DNA of 64,000 bases from Janthinobacterium sp. PAMC25594. Lineage in GTDB: Bacteria; Pseudomonadota; Gammaproteobacteria; Burkholderiales; Burkholderiaceae_D. The stretch covers positions 5,456,001-5,520,000 of the forward strand of contig NZ_CP080377.1 of the NCBI RefSeq assembly GCF_019443505.1. The letters are read 5' to 3'. The position numbers and the translations under genes were made by a program. This document shows positions 57,188 to 64,000 of this stretch, piece after piece. The first letter of the stretch is position 1; each line of letters begins with the position of its first letter. The notes beneath the pieces were generated by a model. It saw nothing but the letters and a program-made list of their open reading frames with translations, did no database searches and was not told where the DNA came from.

Positions 57188-58072
57188 ATGAAACGTATCG
57201 TCCTTTTTATTGCAACCAACCTGGCCGTGATGCTGGTGCTGTCGCTCGTCCTCAGCTTGTTGGGCGTGGGCAATCCGGCGCGGGGCAGCACCCTGAACCT
57301 GGGCAGCCTGCTGATGTTTTCGCTGGTGGTGGGTTTTACAGGGTCGATCTTTTCGCTGTTGATCAGCAAACCGATGGCCAAGTGGAGCACGGGCGCGCGC
57401 GTCATCGACAACCCCACCTCGTCGACGGAATTGTGGCTGGTCAATACCGTGCGCGCCCTGTCCGAGCGGGCCGGCATCGGCATGCCGGAAGTGGCCGTGT
57501 ACGAAGGCGACGCGAATGCGTTTGCCACGGGCGCGTTCAAGAATTCGGCGCTGGTGGCCGTCTCCACCGGCTTGCTGCAGAGCATGAACCGCGATGAAGT
57601 CGAAGCCGTGCTGGGCCATGAAATCGCCCACGTCGCCAACGGCGACATGGTGACCTTGACCCTGATCCAGGGCGTGGTGAATACCTTTGTCGTCTTCATG
57701 GCCCGCGTCGTGGGGTTCTTTGTCGACAATGTGCTGTTGAAAAATAACAATCGCGAAGGCGGCGGACGCGGCATCGGTTACTTTGTGACCGTGATGGTGT
57801 GCGAAGTCATCTTTGGCTTGCTTGCTTCCATCATCGTCGCCTGGTTCTCGCGCCAGCGCGAATTCCGTGCCGATGCCGGTTCCGCCAAGCTGCTGGGCAG
57901 CCCGACGCCGATGATGCATGCGCTGGCCCGCCTGGGCGGCGTGCCGCCGGGCGAACTGCCCCAATCGATGCAGGCGCTGGGCATCAGCGGCGGCAATGGC
58001 GGCTGGGGCGCGCTGTTCGCCACCCATCCACCGATCGAGCAACGCATCGCCGCCCTGCGTGGCGTGCAATAA
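57188..58072 (+). CDS. htpX: heat-shock membrane protease HtpX
   Basis: A 294-residue inner-membrane M48 protease. Two N-terminal TM helices, the zinc motif HEIAH (H144), [13 protein letters not shown], and the Glu ligand in [14 protein letters not shown]. It degrades misfolded membrane proteins alongside FtsH. Confidence 0.95.
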   Translation: MKRIVLFIATNLAVMLVLSLVLSLLGVGNPARGSTLNLGSLLMFSLVVGFTGSIFSLLISKPMAKWSTGARVIDNPTSSTELWLVNTVRALSERAGIGMPEVAVYEGDANAFATGAFKNSALVAVSTGLLQSMNRDEVEAVLGHEIAHVANGDMVTLTLIQGVVNTFVVFMARVVGFFVDNVLLKNNNREGGGRGIGYFVTVMVCEVIFGLLASIIVAWFSRQREFRADAGSAKLLGSPTPMMHALARLGGVPPGELPQSMQALGISGGNGGWGALFATHPPIEQRIAALRGVQ

Positions 58073-58108
58073 TGATAATTAATACCAATAACTAAGAATA
58101 CGTAGACC

Positions 58109-58732
58109 ATGAGTCAATTTTTCCAGATTCACCCCGAGAATCCGCAATTACGCCTGATCAAACAGGCGGCGCAGATCATCCAGTCCGGCGGCGTGGTGGC
58201 CTTGCCCACCGATTCCTGCTACGCGCTGGTGTGCCAGCTCGACGACAAGGGCGCCGTCGAGCGCCTGCGCCGCATCCGTGGCGTGGATGAAAAGCATCAT
58301 CTGACCTTGCTGTGCCGCGACTTGAGCGAACTGGGCTTGTATGCCCGCGTCGACAACCGCCAGTTCCGCCTGCTCAAGGCGGGCACGCCGGGCGCCTACA
58401 CCTTCATCCTGGAGGCGACCAAGGAAGTGCCGCGCCGCCTCAGCCATCCTTCGCGCAAGACCATCGGCCTGCGCGTGCCGCAGCACCGCATCGTGCAAAG
58501 CCTGCTGGAAGAACTGGGCCAGCCCCTGCTGGGTGCGACCCTGACCCTGCCTGGCGATGAAGACAGCCTGACGGATGCCGACACGATCCGCGAACGGCTG
58601 GAAAAGCTGCTCGACCTGATCATCGATGGCGGCGTCTGCGCGCATGGCCCCAGTACCGTGATCGACCTGACGGGACCGGAGCCGGAAGTGGTGCGCGTGG
58701 GACGCGGCGACCCGGCCGTTCTGGGCTTGTAG
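58109..58732 (+). CDS. yciO: YciO, Sua5/YrdC-family protein
   Basis: A 207-residue protein of the Sua5/YciO/YrdC fold, matching YciO (SQFFQIHPENPQ, VALPTDSCYALVC, AYTFILEATKEVPRR, GLRVPQHRIV). YciO is related to, but distinct from, threonylcarbamoyl-AMP synthase TsaC, and its activity is uncertain. Starts 37 bp after htpX. Confidence 0.88.
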   Translation: MSQFFQIHPENPQLRLIKQAAQIIQSGGVVALPTDSCYALVCQLDDKGAVERLRRIRGVDEKHHLTLLCRDLSELGLYARVDNRQFRLLKAGTPGAYTFILEATKEVPRRLSHPSRKTIGLRVPQHRIVQSLLEELGQPLLGATLTLPGDEDSLTDADTIRERLEKLLDLIIDGGVCAHGPSTVIDLTGPEPEVVRVGRGDPAVLGL

Positions 58733-58826
58733 AGAGGCATCGCGCACCCGTTCTGGTGCCGCTCTTCATCTGTTCTTAATGACAACGTAAGAAAGGGCCT
58801 GGATCGGCTCTGGTAGAATCGCGGTC

Positions 58827-59504
58827 ATGAGCGATTTCAATACGATAGTCCAGACCATTGCGGTGTACCTGGTGCCGGTGCTGTTTGCCATTTCCCTGCA
58901 CGAGGCGGCGCACGGCTATGCCGCCCGCTATTTCGGCGACCCCACGGCCTCGAACGAGGGCAGGCTGAGCCTCAATCCCATCCGGCATATCGATCCTTTC
59001 GGCACGATATTGCTGCCCTTGATACTGTATTTCACGATCCAGGTACCGTTTGGCTATGCCAAGCCGGTGCCCGTCGATTTCAGCCGCCTGCGCAATCCGA
59101 AGAAGCAGATGGCGTGGGTGGCGTTTGCCGGTCCTGGCGCCAATTTCGTCATGGGCTTCGGCTGGATGATCGCCTTTGTCGTCCTCAGCGTCCTGCCGCC
59201 GACGGAAATGGGCATGTTTTTCCGCAAGATGGCGGGCGCCGGCGTCAGCGTGAATGCGGCCATGTTTGTCTTTAACCTGATCCCCGTGCCACCGCTCGAT
59301 GGCGGGCGCATCATGACGGGCTTGCTGCCGATGAGCCTGGCGCGTCCCTACGCCAGCATCGAGCGCTACAGCCTGTATGTCTTCGGCGCCCTGGTGCTGC
59401 TGATGTACACGGGCATCTTGAACCGCGCCTTGCTGGCGGCGATCGAATTTGTCATTGGCATTTTTGTCACCCTGGTCACGCCCCTGACGGCCATCTTGAC
59501 TTGA
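58827..59504 (+). CDS. site-2 protease-family (M50) peptidase
   Basis: A 225-residue membrane metalloprotease with H25-E-A-A-H29 in the first helix, NLIPVPPLDGGRI (Asp ligand) near residue 155, and four to five TM helices. It lacks the PDZ domain of RseP and is the short YwhC-like form. Role unknown. Confidence 0.88.
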   Translation: MSDFNTIVQTIAVYLVPVLFAISLHEAAHGYAARYFGDPTASNEGRLSLNPIRHIDPFGTILLPLILYFTIQVPFGYAKPVPVDFSRLRNPKKQMAWVAFAGPGANFVMGFGWMIAFVVLSVLPPTEMGMFFRKMAGAGVSVNAAMFVFNLIPVPPLDGGRIMTGLLPMSLARPYASIERYSLYVFGALVLLMYTGILNRALLAAIEFVIGIFVTLVTPLTAILT

Positions 59505-59535
59505 TGCCGCGCAAGCTGATGCACGCAATTAACTG

Positions 59536-60120
59536 ATGGAAGTACCGATGCAAGTAACTGAACCAACAATAGAAACTGAAGCGATTTCGGGCTGGCTGCG
59601 CCGCTGGGCGCCCCTGATTCCGGGCGGCGAAGTGCTGGACCTGGCCTGTGGCACCGGCCGCCATGCGCGCCACCTGGTCAGCCTGGGCCACCCCGTGATC
59701 GCGCTCGACCACGATCCGGAAATGCTGGAAAAGGCGGCCGGCACGGGCATCACCACCTCGCTGGTGGACCTGGAAGCGCCGGGCGCCGGATGGCCCTTCG
59801 CCCCCGGCCGCTTTGCCGGCATCGTCGTCACCAATTATCTGCACCGGCCTTTGCTCGAAGCGATGGTGGCCAGCCTGGCGCCCGATGGCGTGCTGCTGTA
59901 TGAAACGTTTGCCGAGGGTAACGAGCAGTTCGGCAAGCCGTCGAATCCGAAATTCCTCCTGAAGGAAGGCGAAATGCTGACCTGGGCGGTGCGGCACGGT
60001 TTGCGTGTGGTAGCGTACGAGGATGGGCGCGTAGAACAGCCAAAAGCTGCTCTGGTGCAACGAATTTGTGCCGTCAGGCCGGATTTTCCACGGTTGGCAG
60101 CCTTGCTGCCGACGTTTTGA
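59536..60120 (+). CDS. class I SAM-dependent methyltransferase
   Basis: A 194-residue methyltransferase with the SAM-binding motif VLDLACGTGRHARHL, acidic LDHDPEML and NYLHRPLLEAMV. The substrate is unknown. A second ATG at 59548 is possible. Next to dapA on the same strand. Confidence 0.85.
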   Translation: MEVPMQVTEPTIETEAISGWLRRWAPLIPGGEVLDLACGTGRHARHLVSLGHPVIALDHDPEMLEKAAGTGITTSLVDLEAPGAGWPFAPGRFAGIVVTNYLHRPLLEAMVASLAPDGVLLYETFAEGNEQFGKPSNPKFLLKEGEMLTWAVRHGLRVVAYEDGRVEQPKAALVQRICAVRPDFPRLAALLPTF

Positions 60121-60204
60121 GCGGCCATACTATGTCAGAATGCACCACAGGCGCGGGCTATCCGCTACAATCGTTGTTTTATTTATCGGCGCTATAAACT
60201 TACT

Positions 60205-61083
60205 ATGATCAAGGGCAGCATTGTAGCAATCGTCACCCCGATGCACGCTGACGGCAGTCTGGACTTTCCAGGTCTGCGCAAGCTGATCGACTGGCATATC
60301 GCCGAGGGTACGGACAGCATCGTCATCGTTGGCACGACGGGCGAATCGGCAACAGTCAGCGTGGAAGAACACTGCGAACTGATCAAGTTGACCGTCGAAC
60401 ATGCCAAGGGACGCATTCCCATCATCGCCGGTGCCGGAGGCAACTCCACGGCCGAGGCCATCAAACTGACTCGCTATGCGAAAGAAGCGGGCGCCGATGC
60501 TGTCTTGCAAGTGGTGCCGTACTACAACCGTCCTACCCAGGAAGGCATGTACCAGCACTTCAAGGCCATCGCCGAAGCCGTCGACATTCCCGTCATCCTG
60601 TACAACGTGCCTGGCCGCACCGTTGCCGACATGAGCAACGAAACCATCGTGCGCCTGTCCGCCATCCCGAATATTGTTGGTGTGAAAGATGCGACCGGCA
60701 ACATCGGCCGCGGTATCGACCTGCTGCGCCTGGTGCCAGCCGACTTCGCCGTGTACTCGGGCGATGATCCGACGGCCATGGCGCTGATGTTCTGCGGCGG
60801 CCACGGTAACATCTCCGTGACGGCCAACGTGGCGCCGCGCGCCATGCACGAACTGTGCGTCGCAGCCATGGCGGGCGAGCGCGCCACGGCGATCGCCATC
60901 AATAACAAAGTTTTCCCCCTGCACCAGAAATTGTTTGTCGAGCCCAACCCGGTGCCCGTCAAATGGGCGCTGGCCGAAATGGGCATGATGCCAGCTGGCA
61001 TACGCTTGCCGCTGGTGCCCCTGGCTGAAAATTGCCATGCCACCGTGCGCGAGGCCTTGCGCGACGCTGGCATCCTGTCTTAA
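60205..61083 (+). CDS. dapA: 4-hydroxy-tetrahydrodipicolinate synthase
   Basis: A 292-residue DapA condensing pyruvate with aspartate semialdehyde on the lysine pathway. [10 protein letters not shown] binds the carboxylate, the catalytic Tyr lies in [12 protein letters not shown], and the Schiff-base lysine is K161 in [12 protein letters not shown] -10-like TACAAT at 60166-60171 lies before it. Confidence 0.97.
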   Translation: MIKGSIVAIVTPMHADGSLDFPGLRKLIDWHIAEGTDSIVIVGTTGESATVSVEEHCELIKLTVEHAKGRIPIIAGAGGNSTAEAIKLTRYAKEAGADAVLQVVPYYNRPTQEGMYQHFKAIAEAVDIPVILYNVPGRTVADMSNETIVRLSAIPNIVGVKDATGNIGRGIDLLRLVPADFAVYSGDDPTAMALMFCGGHGNISVTANVAPRAMHELCVAAMAGERATAIAINNKVFPLHQKLFVEPNPVPVKWALAEMGMMPAGIRLPLVPLAENCHATVREALRDAGILS

Positions 61084-61163
61084 GCCGAACTTCAAGCCCG
61101 GGCTTGACCAGTCCGGACCTTCCCTGATTCCAGCTGCTACTTAGCTTCTTATCCAGTTACGAC

Positions 61164-62357
61164 ATGACTAATTGCAAGAAAACCAAACCGGCGCCTGCCA
61201 CCATCGCCGTTCGCGGCATCGTCATCGGCGCCGTCGCAGCCAGCCTCGCGGGCTGCGGCATGATCAGTTCGGTAGTCGGCGGCGACAAGGTCGACTACAA
61301 GTCGGTCAAGAAAGCCGGCACCCTGGACGTGCCGCCTGACCTGACGCAATTGCAGCAGGACAACCGCTACTCGCTGCCGGATGCGAAAAACGGCGTGGCC
61401 ACGGCTTCCGGCTACAATGCGCAGCGCAACGCCACGGCAGGTGCGCCTGTCGTCGTGGGCGCCGACGGCGTGGTGGGCGTCGTGCCTGTCACGGCCGGTG
61501 GCGTGAAGGTCGAGCGCGCGGGCAACCAGCGCTGGCTGGTCGTCAAGCAGTCGCCTGAAGTGCTGTGGCCGCAACTCAAGCAGTTCTGGGAAGATTCCGG
61601 CTTTACCGTCGCCATCGACCAGCCGACGGCTGGCATCATGGAAACCGAGTGGAACGAAAACCGCGCCAAGGTGCCGCAAGACTTTATCCGCAATACCATC
61701 GGCAAGGCCTTCGACTCGCTGTACTCGACCGGTGAAAAAGACAAGTTCCGCACCCGCGTGGAGCGCCTGGCCGACGGTTCGACCGAGATCTACATCAGCC
61801 ACCGTGGCGTGGAAGAGGTCGTCACTGGCCGCGACAAGGAAACCACCACCTGGACCGCGCGTCCCAACGATCCGGGCCTGGAAGCGCAATTCCTGGCCAA
61901 GCTGATGACGCGCCTGGGCGCGGCCAGCGACGATGCGCAAGCGAAGACGGCCGTCGACGCCGCCATCGTGCAGCCGCTGCACGCCAAGCTGGTCGGCGAC
62001 GCCGCCACGCCGGCGCGCGCCATCGAAGTCGATGAAGGCTTCGACCGCGCCTGGCGCCGTGTCGGCCTGGCGCTGGACCGCGTTGGCTTCACCGTGGAAG
62101 ACCGCGACCGCACGCAAGGCACGTATTTCGTGCGTTACGTCGATCCGGATGTGGTCAAGAAAGATGGTTTCTTCTCGAAACTGTTCAGCTGGGGCTCGTC
62201 GTCCGACAAGGACAAGGAAGCGCAGCGTTACCGCGTCCTGGTCAAGGCCGGCAATGGCTCGACCAGCCTGGTCAGCGTCCTCGGCAACGAAGGCCAGCCC
62301 GCTGTCTCGCCAGTGGCCGAGAAGATCCTGGGTCTGCTGAACGATCAGTTGAAATAA
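61164..62357 (+). CDS. bamC: outer-membrane assembly lipoprotein BamC
   Basis: A 397-residue lipoprotein with lipobox LAGC (Cys31 after a longer N-terminal region), the conserved N-terminal DVPPDLTQL and two helix-grip domains. It is part of the Bam complex that inserts outer-membrane barrel proteins. dapA-bamC order is conserved in beta- and gammaproteobacteria. An intrinsic terminator follows. Confidence 0.92.
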   Translation: MTNCKKTKPAPATIAVRGIVIGAVAASLAGCGMISSVVGGDKVDYKSVKKAGTLDVPPDLTQLQQDNRYSLPDAKNGVATASGYNAQRNATAGAPVVVGADGVVGVVPVTAGGVKVERAGNQRWLVVKQSPEVLWPQLKQFWEDSGFTVAIDQPTAGIMETEWNENRAKVPQDFIRNTIGKAFDSLYSTGEKDKFRTRVERLADGSTEIYISHRGVEEVVTGRDKETTTWTARPNDPGLEAQFLAKLMTRLGAASDDAQAKTAVDAAIVQPLHAKLVGDAATPARAIEVDEGFDRAWRRVGLALDRVGFTVEDRDRTQGTYFVRYVDPDVVKKDGFFSKLFSWGSSSDKDKEAQRYRVLVKAGNGSTSLVSVLGNEGQPAVSPVAEKILGLLNDQLK

Positions 62358-62400
62358 ACGCCACATTCGCGGCAGGCATCAGCACCTGCCGTGCATTAAA

Positions 62401-62433
62401 AAGGCTGGCCCGGGAAACCGGGCCAGCCTTTTT
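62401..62433 (+). terminator. intrinsic terminator of bamC
   Basis: GGCTGGCCCGG (62403-62413) pairs with CCGGGCCAGCC (62418-62428) around GAAA, then TTTTT. Confidence 0.92.
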
Positions 62434-62441
62434 AATTGCCG

Positions 62442-62480
62442 GCGTCCGGCGTTATATCCTGCGGATAAAACGCCGGACGC
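62442..62480. other. long hairpin between two terminators
   Basis: GCGTCCGGCGTT (62442-62453) pairs with AACGCCGGACGC (62469-62480); TATCC/GGATA inside extends the stem around a TGC loop with one A-A mismatch, giving a nearly perfect 39-nt hairpin. It stands between the bamC terminator and the terminator of the lipoprotein gene. Confidence 0.6.
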
Positions 62481-62504
62481 AAAAAAGCCGGCCCGAGGGC
62501 CGGC
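62481..62504 (-). terminator. intrinsic terminator of the Ala-rich lipoprotein gene
   Basis: On the minus strand GCCGGCC (62504-62498) pairs with GGCCGGC (62493-62487), followed by six T (62486-62481). Confidence 0.9.
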
Positions 62505-62527
62505 TTTCTCTAGTGCAGGGTGCTAAA

Positions 62528-62788
62528 TTACTTAGCAGCCGATGCAGCAGCCGAAGCAGCCGAAGCAGCGTCGGAAGCGGCCGAAGCGGCAGCCGAAGCA
62601 GCAGCAGCAGCGTCGGTAGCGGCCGAAGCAGCAGCGTCAGCGGCAGCAGCAGCTGGAGCAGCTTCAACTGCTGGTGCAGCAGCTGGGGTTTCAACAACTA
62701 CTGCTGCTGGTGCAGGAGCTTCTTCTTTTTTGCTGCAAGCAGCCAGAGCAACAACCATCAGGGAGGCGATCAGCAGGGATTTTTTCAT
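62528..62788 (-). CDS. alanine-rich lipoprotein
   Basis: An 86-residue protein with a lipoprotein signal peptide (MKKSLLIASLMVVALAAC, lipobox LAAC, Cys18), then a Lys/Glu/Pro stretch and about 50 residues made almost only of Ala with Asp, Ser and Thr at intervals. It should form a long helix, like the Lpp or type I antifreeze style. AAGGAAA precedes the ATG. Function unknown; no Lys at the C-terminus of the Lpp cross-link type except the final AAK, which could be attached to peptidoglycan. Confidence 0.75.
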   Translation of the reverse strand: MKKSLLIASLMVVALAACSKKEEAPAPAAVVVETPAAAPAVEAAPAAAAADAAASAATDAAAAASAAASAASDAASAASAAASAAK

Positions 62789-63142
62789 TTGTTTTCCTTA
62801 ATTATTTCAAAAAATAAATCAATATTGTTGCGATGAATAATTACCGGTAATTATCGCTCGTTAGGTCGTCTTCGAAGGCTTTTCGTACCAGGTGGTGCCT
62901 GCCAGACAACGGAAACTTCCTAACCGAATATTATAGCGATTTTTGGTGCGTCGCAATAGGAGCAAGAGGCAAATTCGCAACTATTTTGTGATATCGCAAT
63001 ATTTGCCGAAGCAAATTGCAAGCAAGTGTAAGTGTTTTGCGAAAGCACGACAAAACGATATAAAAATAATATGTTTCATTGCGCTGGCGCAGAAGCTGCT
63101 ATTTTACCTACTGTAATACCACTTTTGCTACACCGCCGTCAT
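62789..63142 (-). promoter_or_regulatory. 354-bp AT-rich intergenic region with 18-bp palindrome
   Basis: No gene is seen in this AT-rich region. It holds the promoter of the lipoprotein gene. ATAATTACC-GGTAATTAT (62837-62854), a perfect 18-bp palindrome, lies 49 bp before that gene's start and is an operator candidate. The remainder (62860-63142) shows no further repeat or frame. Confidence 0.55.
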
Positions 63143-64000
63143 TCAAGCCAGTTCGATCCAGCCATCCTGATACCAGGTATATAAGGCATCCATCACGTCA
63201 TCGGAAGCCTGGGCCACGGCGGCGCCGTCGAGCGCGCGTTCGTTGGCCAGGGTTTCCAGGGCCGTTTTATCGGCCTTGCCAATGGCAAACGATTCGCCAT
63301 TGATAAAGACATTCTTGCCACGATACAGCATCAGCGTCTTGCGCGACAACACGACGCCTTTTTTCTGTGCGGCGTCCGCGAAACGGCCCACCGTCAGCGG
63401 CTTCGACAGCGGCGTGAAAAACACATTGTGCTTCGGTTCCGACAGGTGTTCGCCCAGGAAGATGGTCACGTCTTCTTCCGTGAAGCGTACCTTGTTGATT
63501 TCTTCCGTGATGGTGCTGAGCATTTCACGGGGGATTTCCGCCGGCTTGCCCGACGCTTTCAAGTCGGGGTCGCTGTAGATGCCCGGCAAGTCGATCGAGT
63601 CGGCCATGAATTGCAGGAAAGCTTCGCCCAGTTCCTGGAACGTGGGTGAGCGGAAGCCGATCGAATACGTCTGGCAGTCGCCGATGGCCACGCCGTCGTG
63701 CGCGTAGTGGGGCGGCAGGTACAGCATGTCGCCCGGTTCCAGCGTGAATTCTTCGTCGGGCGTGAAGTTGCTGAGGATTTTCAGCGGCAAGCCGTCGATC
63801 AGGCTCAGGTCCTTCTGCGCGCCGATGCGCCAGTGGCGCTTGCCCTGGCCTTGCAGCAGGAACACGTCGTAGGAATCGAAATGCGGGCCCACGCCGCCGC
63901 CATCGGTGGCGAAGCTGACCATCAGGTCGTCCAGGCGCGCGTCCGGCAGGAAACGGAACTGGCGCAGCAGGGCGTCGGCCTTGGCGCTGTGCAGGTTGGC
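63143..64000 (-). CDS. roxA: ribosomal oxygenase RoxA/YcfD, N-terminus cut by window end
   Basis: The frame runs off the window at 64000. Visible part is a JmjC/cupin 2-oxoglutarate oxygenase: GPHFDSYDVFLLQGQGKRHWRIG holds the HxD of the iron site, PPHYAHDGVA the second His, and YSIGFRSPTFQEL follows. The C-terminal winged-helix part includes VGRFADAAQKKGVVLSRKT. RoxA hydroxylates an arginine of ribosomal protein bL16 (family knowledge). The start is outside the window. Confidence 0.9.
   Translation of the reverse strand, partial: ANLHSAKADALLRQFRFLPDARLDDLMVSFATDGGGVGPHFDSYDVFLLQGQGKRHWRIGAQKDLSLIDGLPLKILSNFTPDEEFTLEPGDMLYLPPHYAHDGVAIGDCQTYSIGFRSPTFQELGEAFLQFMADSIDLPGIYSDPDLKASGKPAEIPREMLSTITEEINKVRFTEEDVTIFLGEHLSEPKHNVFFTPLSKPLTVGRFADAAQKKGVVLSRKTLMLYRGKNVFINGESFAIGKADKTALETLANERALDGAAVAQASDDVMDALYTWYQDGWIELA

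Noticed and set aside
62540..62700. Tandem GCAGC/GCNGC-rich repeats that look like a microsatellite or CRISPR-like array.
   Set aside because: They encode the Ala-rich stretch of a lipoprotein on the minus strand, and spacing is irregular, without unique spacers.

Overview
The window looks like chromosome of a high-GC betaproteobacterium of the Oxalobacteraceae, most likely Janthinobacterium or a close Massilia-type relative. This is an inference from gene content: imuA/imuB/dnaE2, the order pyrG-eno-ftsB, dapA-bamC, YcaO-OsmC and PRC-barrel proteins. No rRNA or tRNA gene and no CRISPR array was seen. The sequence begins inside hrpA and ends inside a roxA-like gene.

Region by region. 1-3.0 kb: 3' end of hrpA, an IS110-family insertion with a structured non-coding flank and REP-like palindromes, and a PRC-barrel protein. 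3-9.4 kb: a PHB-depolymerase-type esterase, an MdfA-like exporter, a glycosyltransferase fused to an acetyltransferase, and an ion antiporter. 9.5-13.7 kb: SOS-controlled imuA-imuB, a glutathione transferase, a hydrolase and a small conserved protein. 13.7-19.9 kb: a tight four-gene operon, sigma factor / membrane anti-sigma / secreted caspase-fold protease / secreted TPR-CHAT protease, in which every gene overlaps the next. This is the best candidate for an undescribed system. 20-25 kb: a LuxR-type HTH protein, the IbpA heat-shock protein, and a DegP-like protease followed by a QseB/QseC-type two-component pair. 25-33 kb: a CoaD-HD fusion, an OsmC-YcaO protein, a small zinc protein, a TonB receptor, a PhzF protein and a TumE-like toxin-antitoxin pair. 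33-36 kb: dnaE2 with its own LexA box. 36-45.5 kb: a secreted unknown, a GNAT, a FAD oxidase, a Fur-controlled chaN-exbB-exbD-tonB-receptor iron/haem cassette, and a second PRC-barrel protein. 45.7-49.2 kb: pyrG, eno, ftsB. 49.3-55 kb: two small proteins, a Pho-box-controlled TonB receptor with a Tat-exported phosphodiesterase, hslO and a gamma carbonic anhydrase. 55-64 kb: mostly housekeeping genes (hydrolase, PHP phosphatase, htpX, yciO, M50 protease, methyltransferase, dapA, bamC, an alanine-rich lipoprotein, roxA).

Several functional themes recur. The SOS mutasome is split: imuAB and dnaE2 lie about 21.5 kb apart, each behind a near-ideal LexA box. Envelope stress and proteolysis are prominent (caspase/CHAT operon, DegP-like protease, HtpX, M50, BamC). 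Nutrient capture across the outer membrane is represented by one Fur-type and one Pho-type TonB system. Start codons were mostly chosen from ribosome-binding sites and family N-termini and are therefore predictions. All family assignments come from motif recognition, not database searches.
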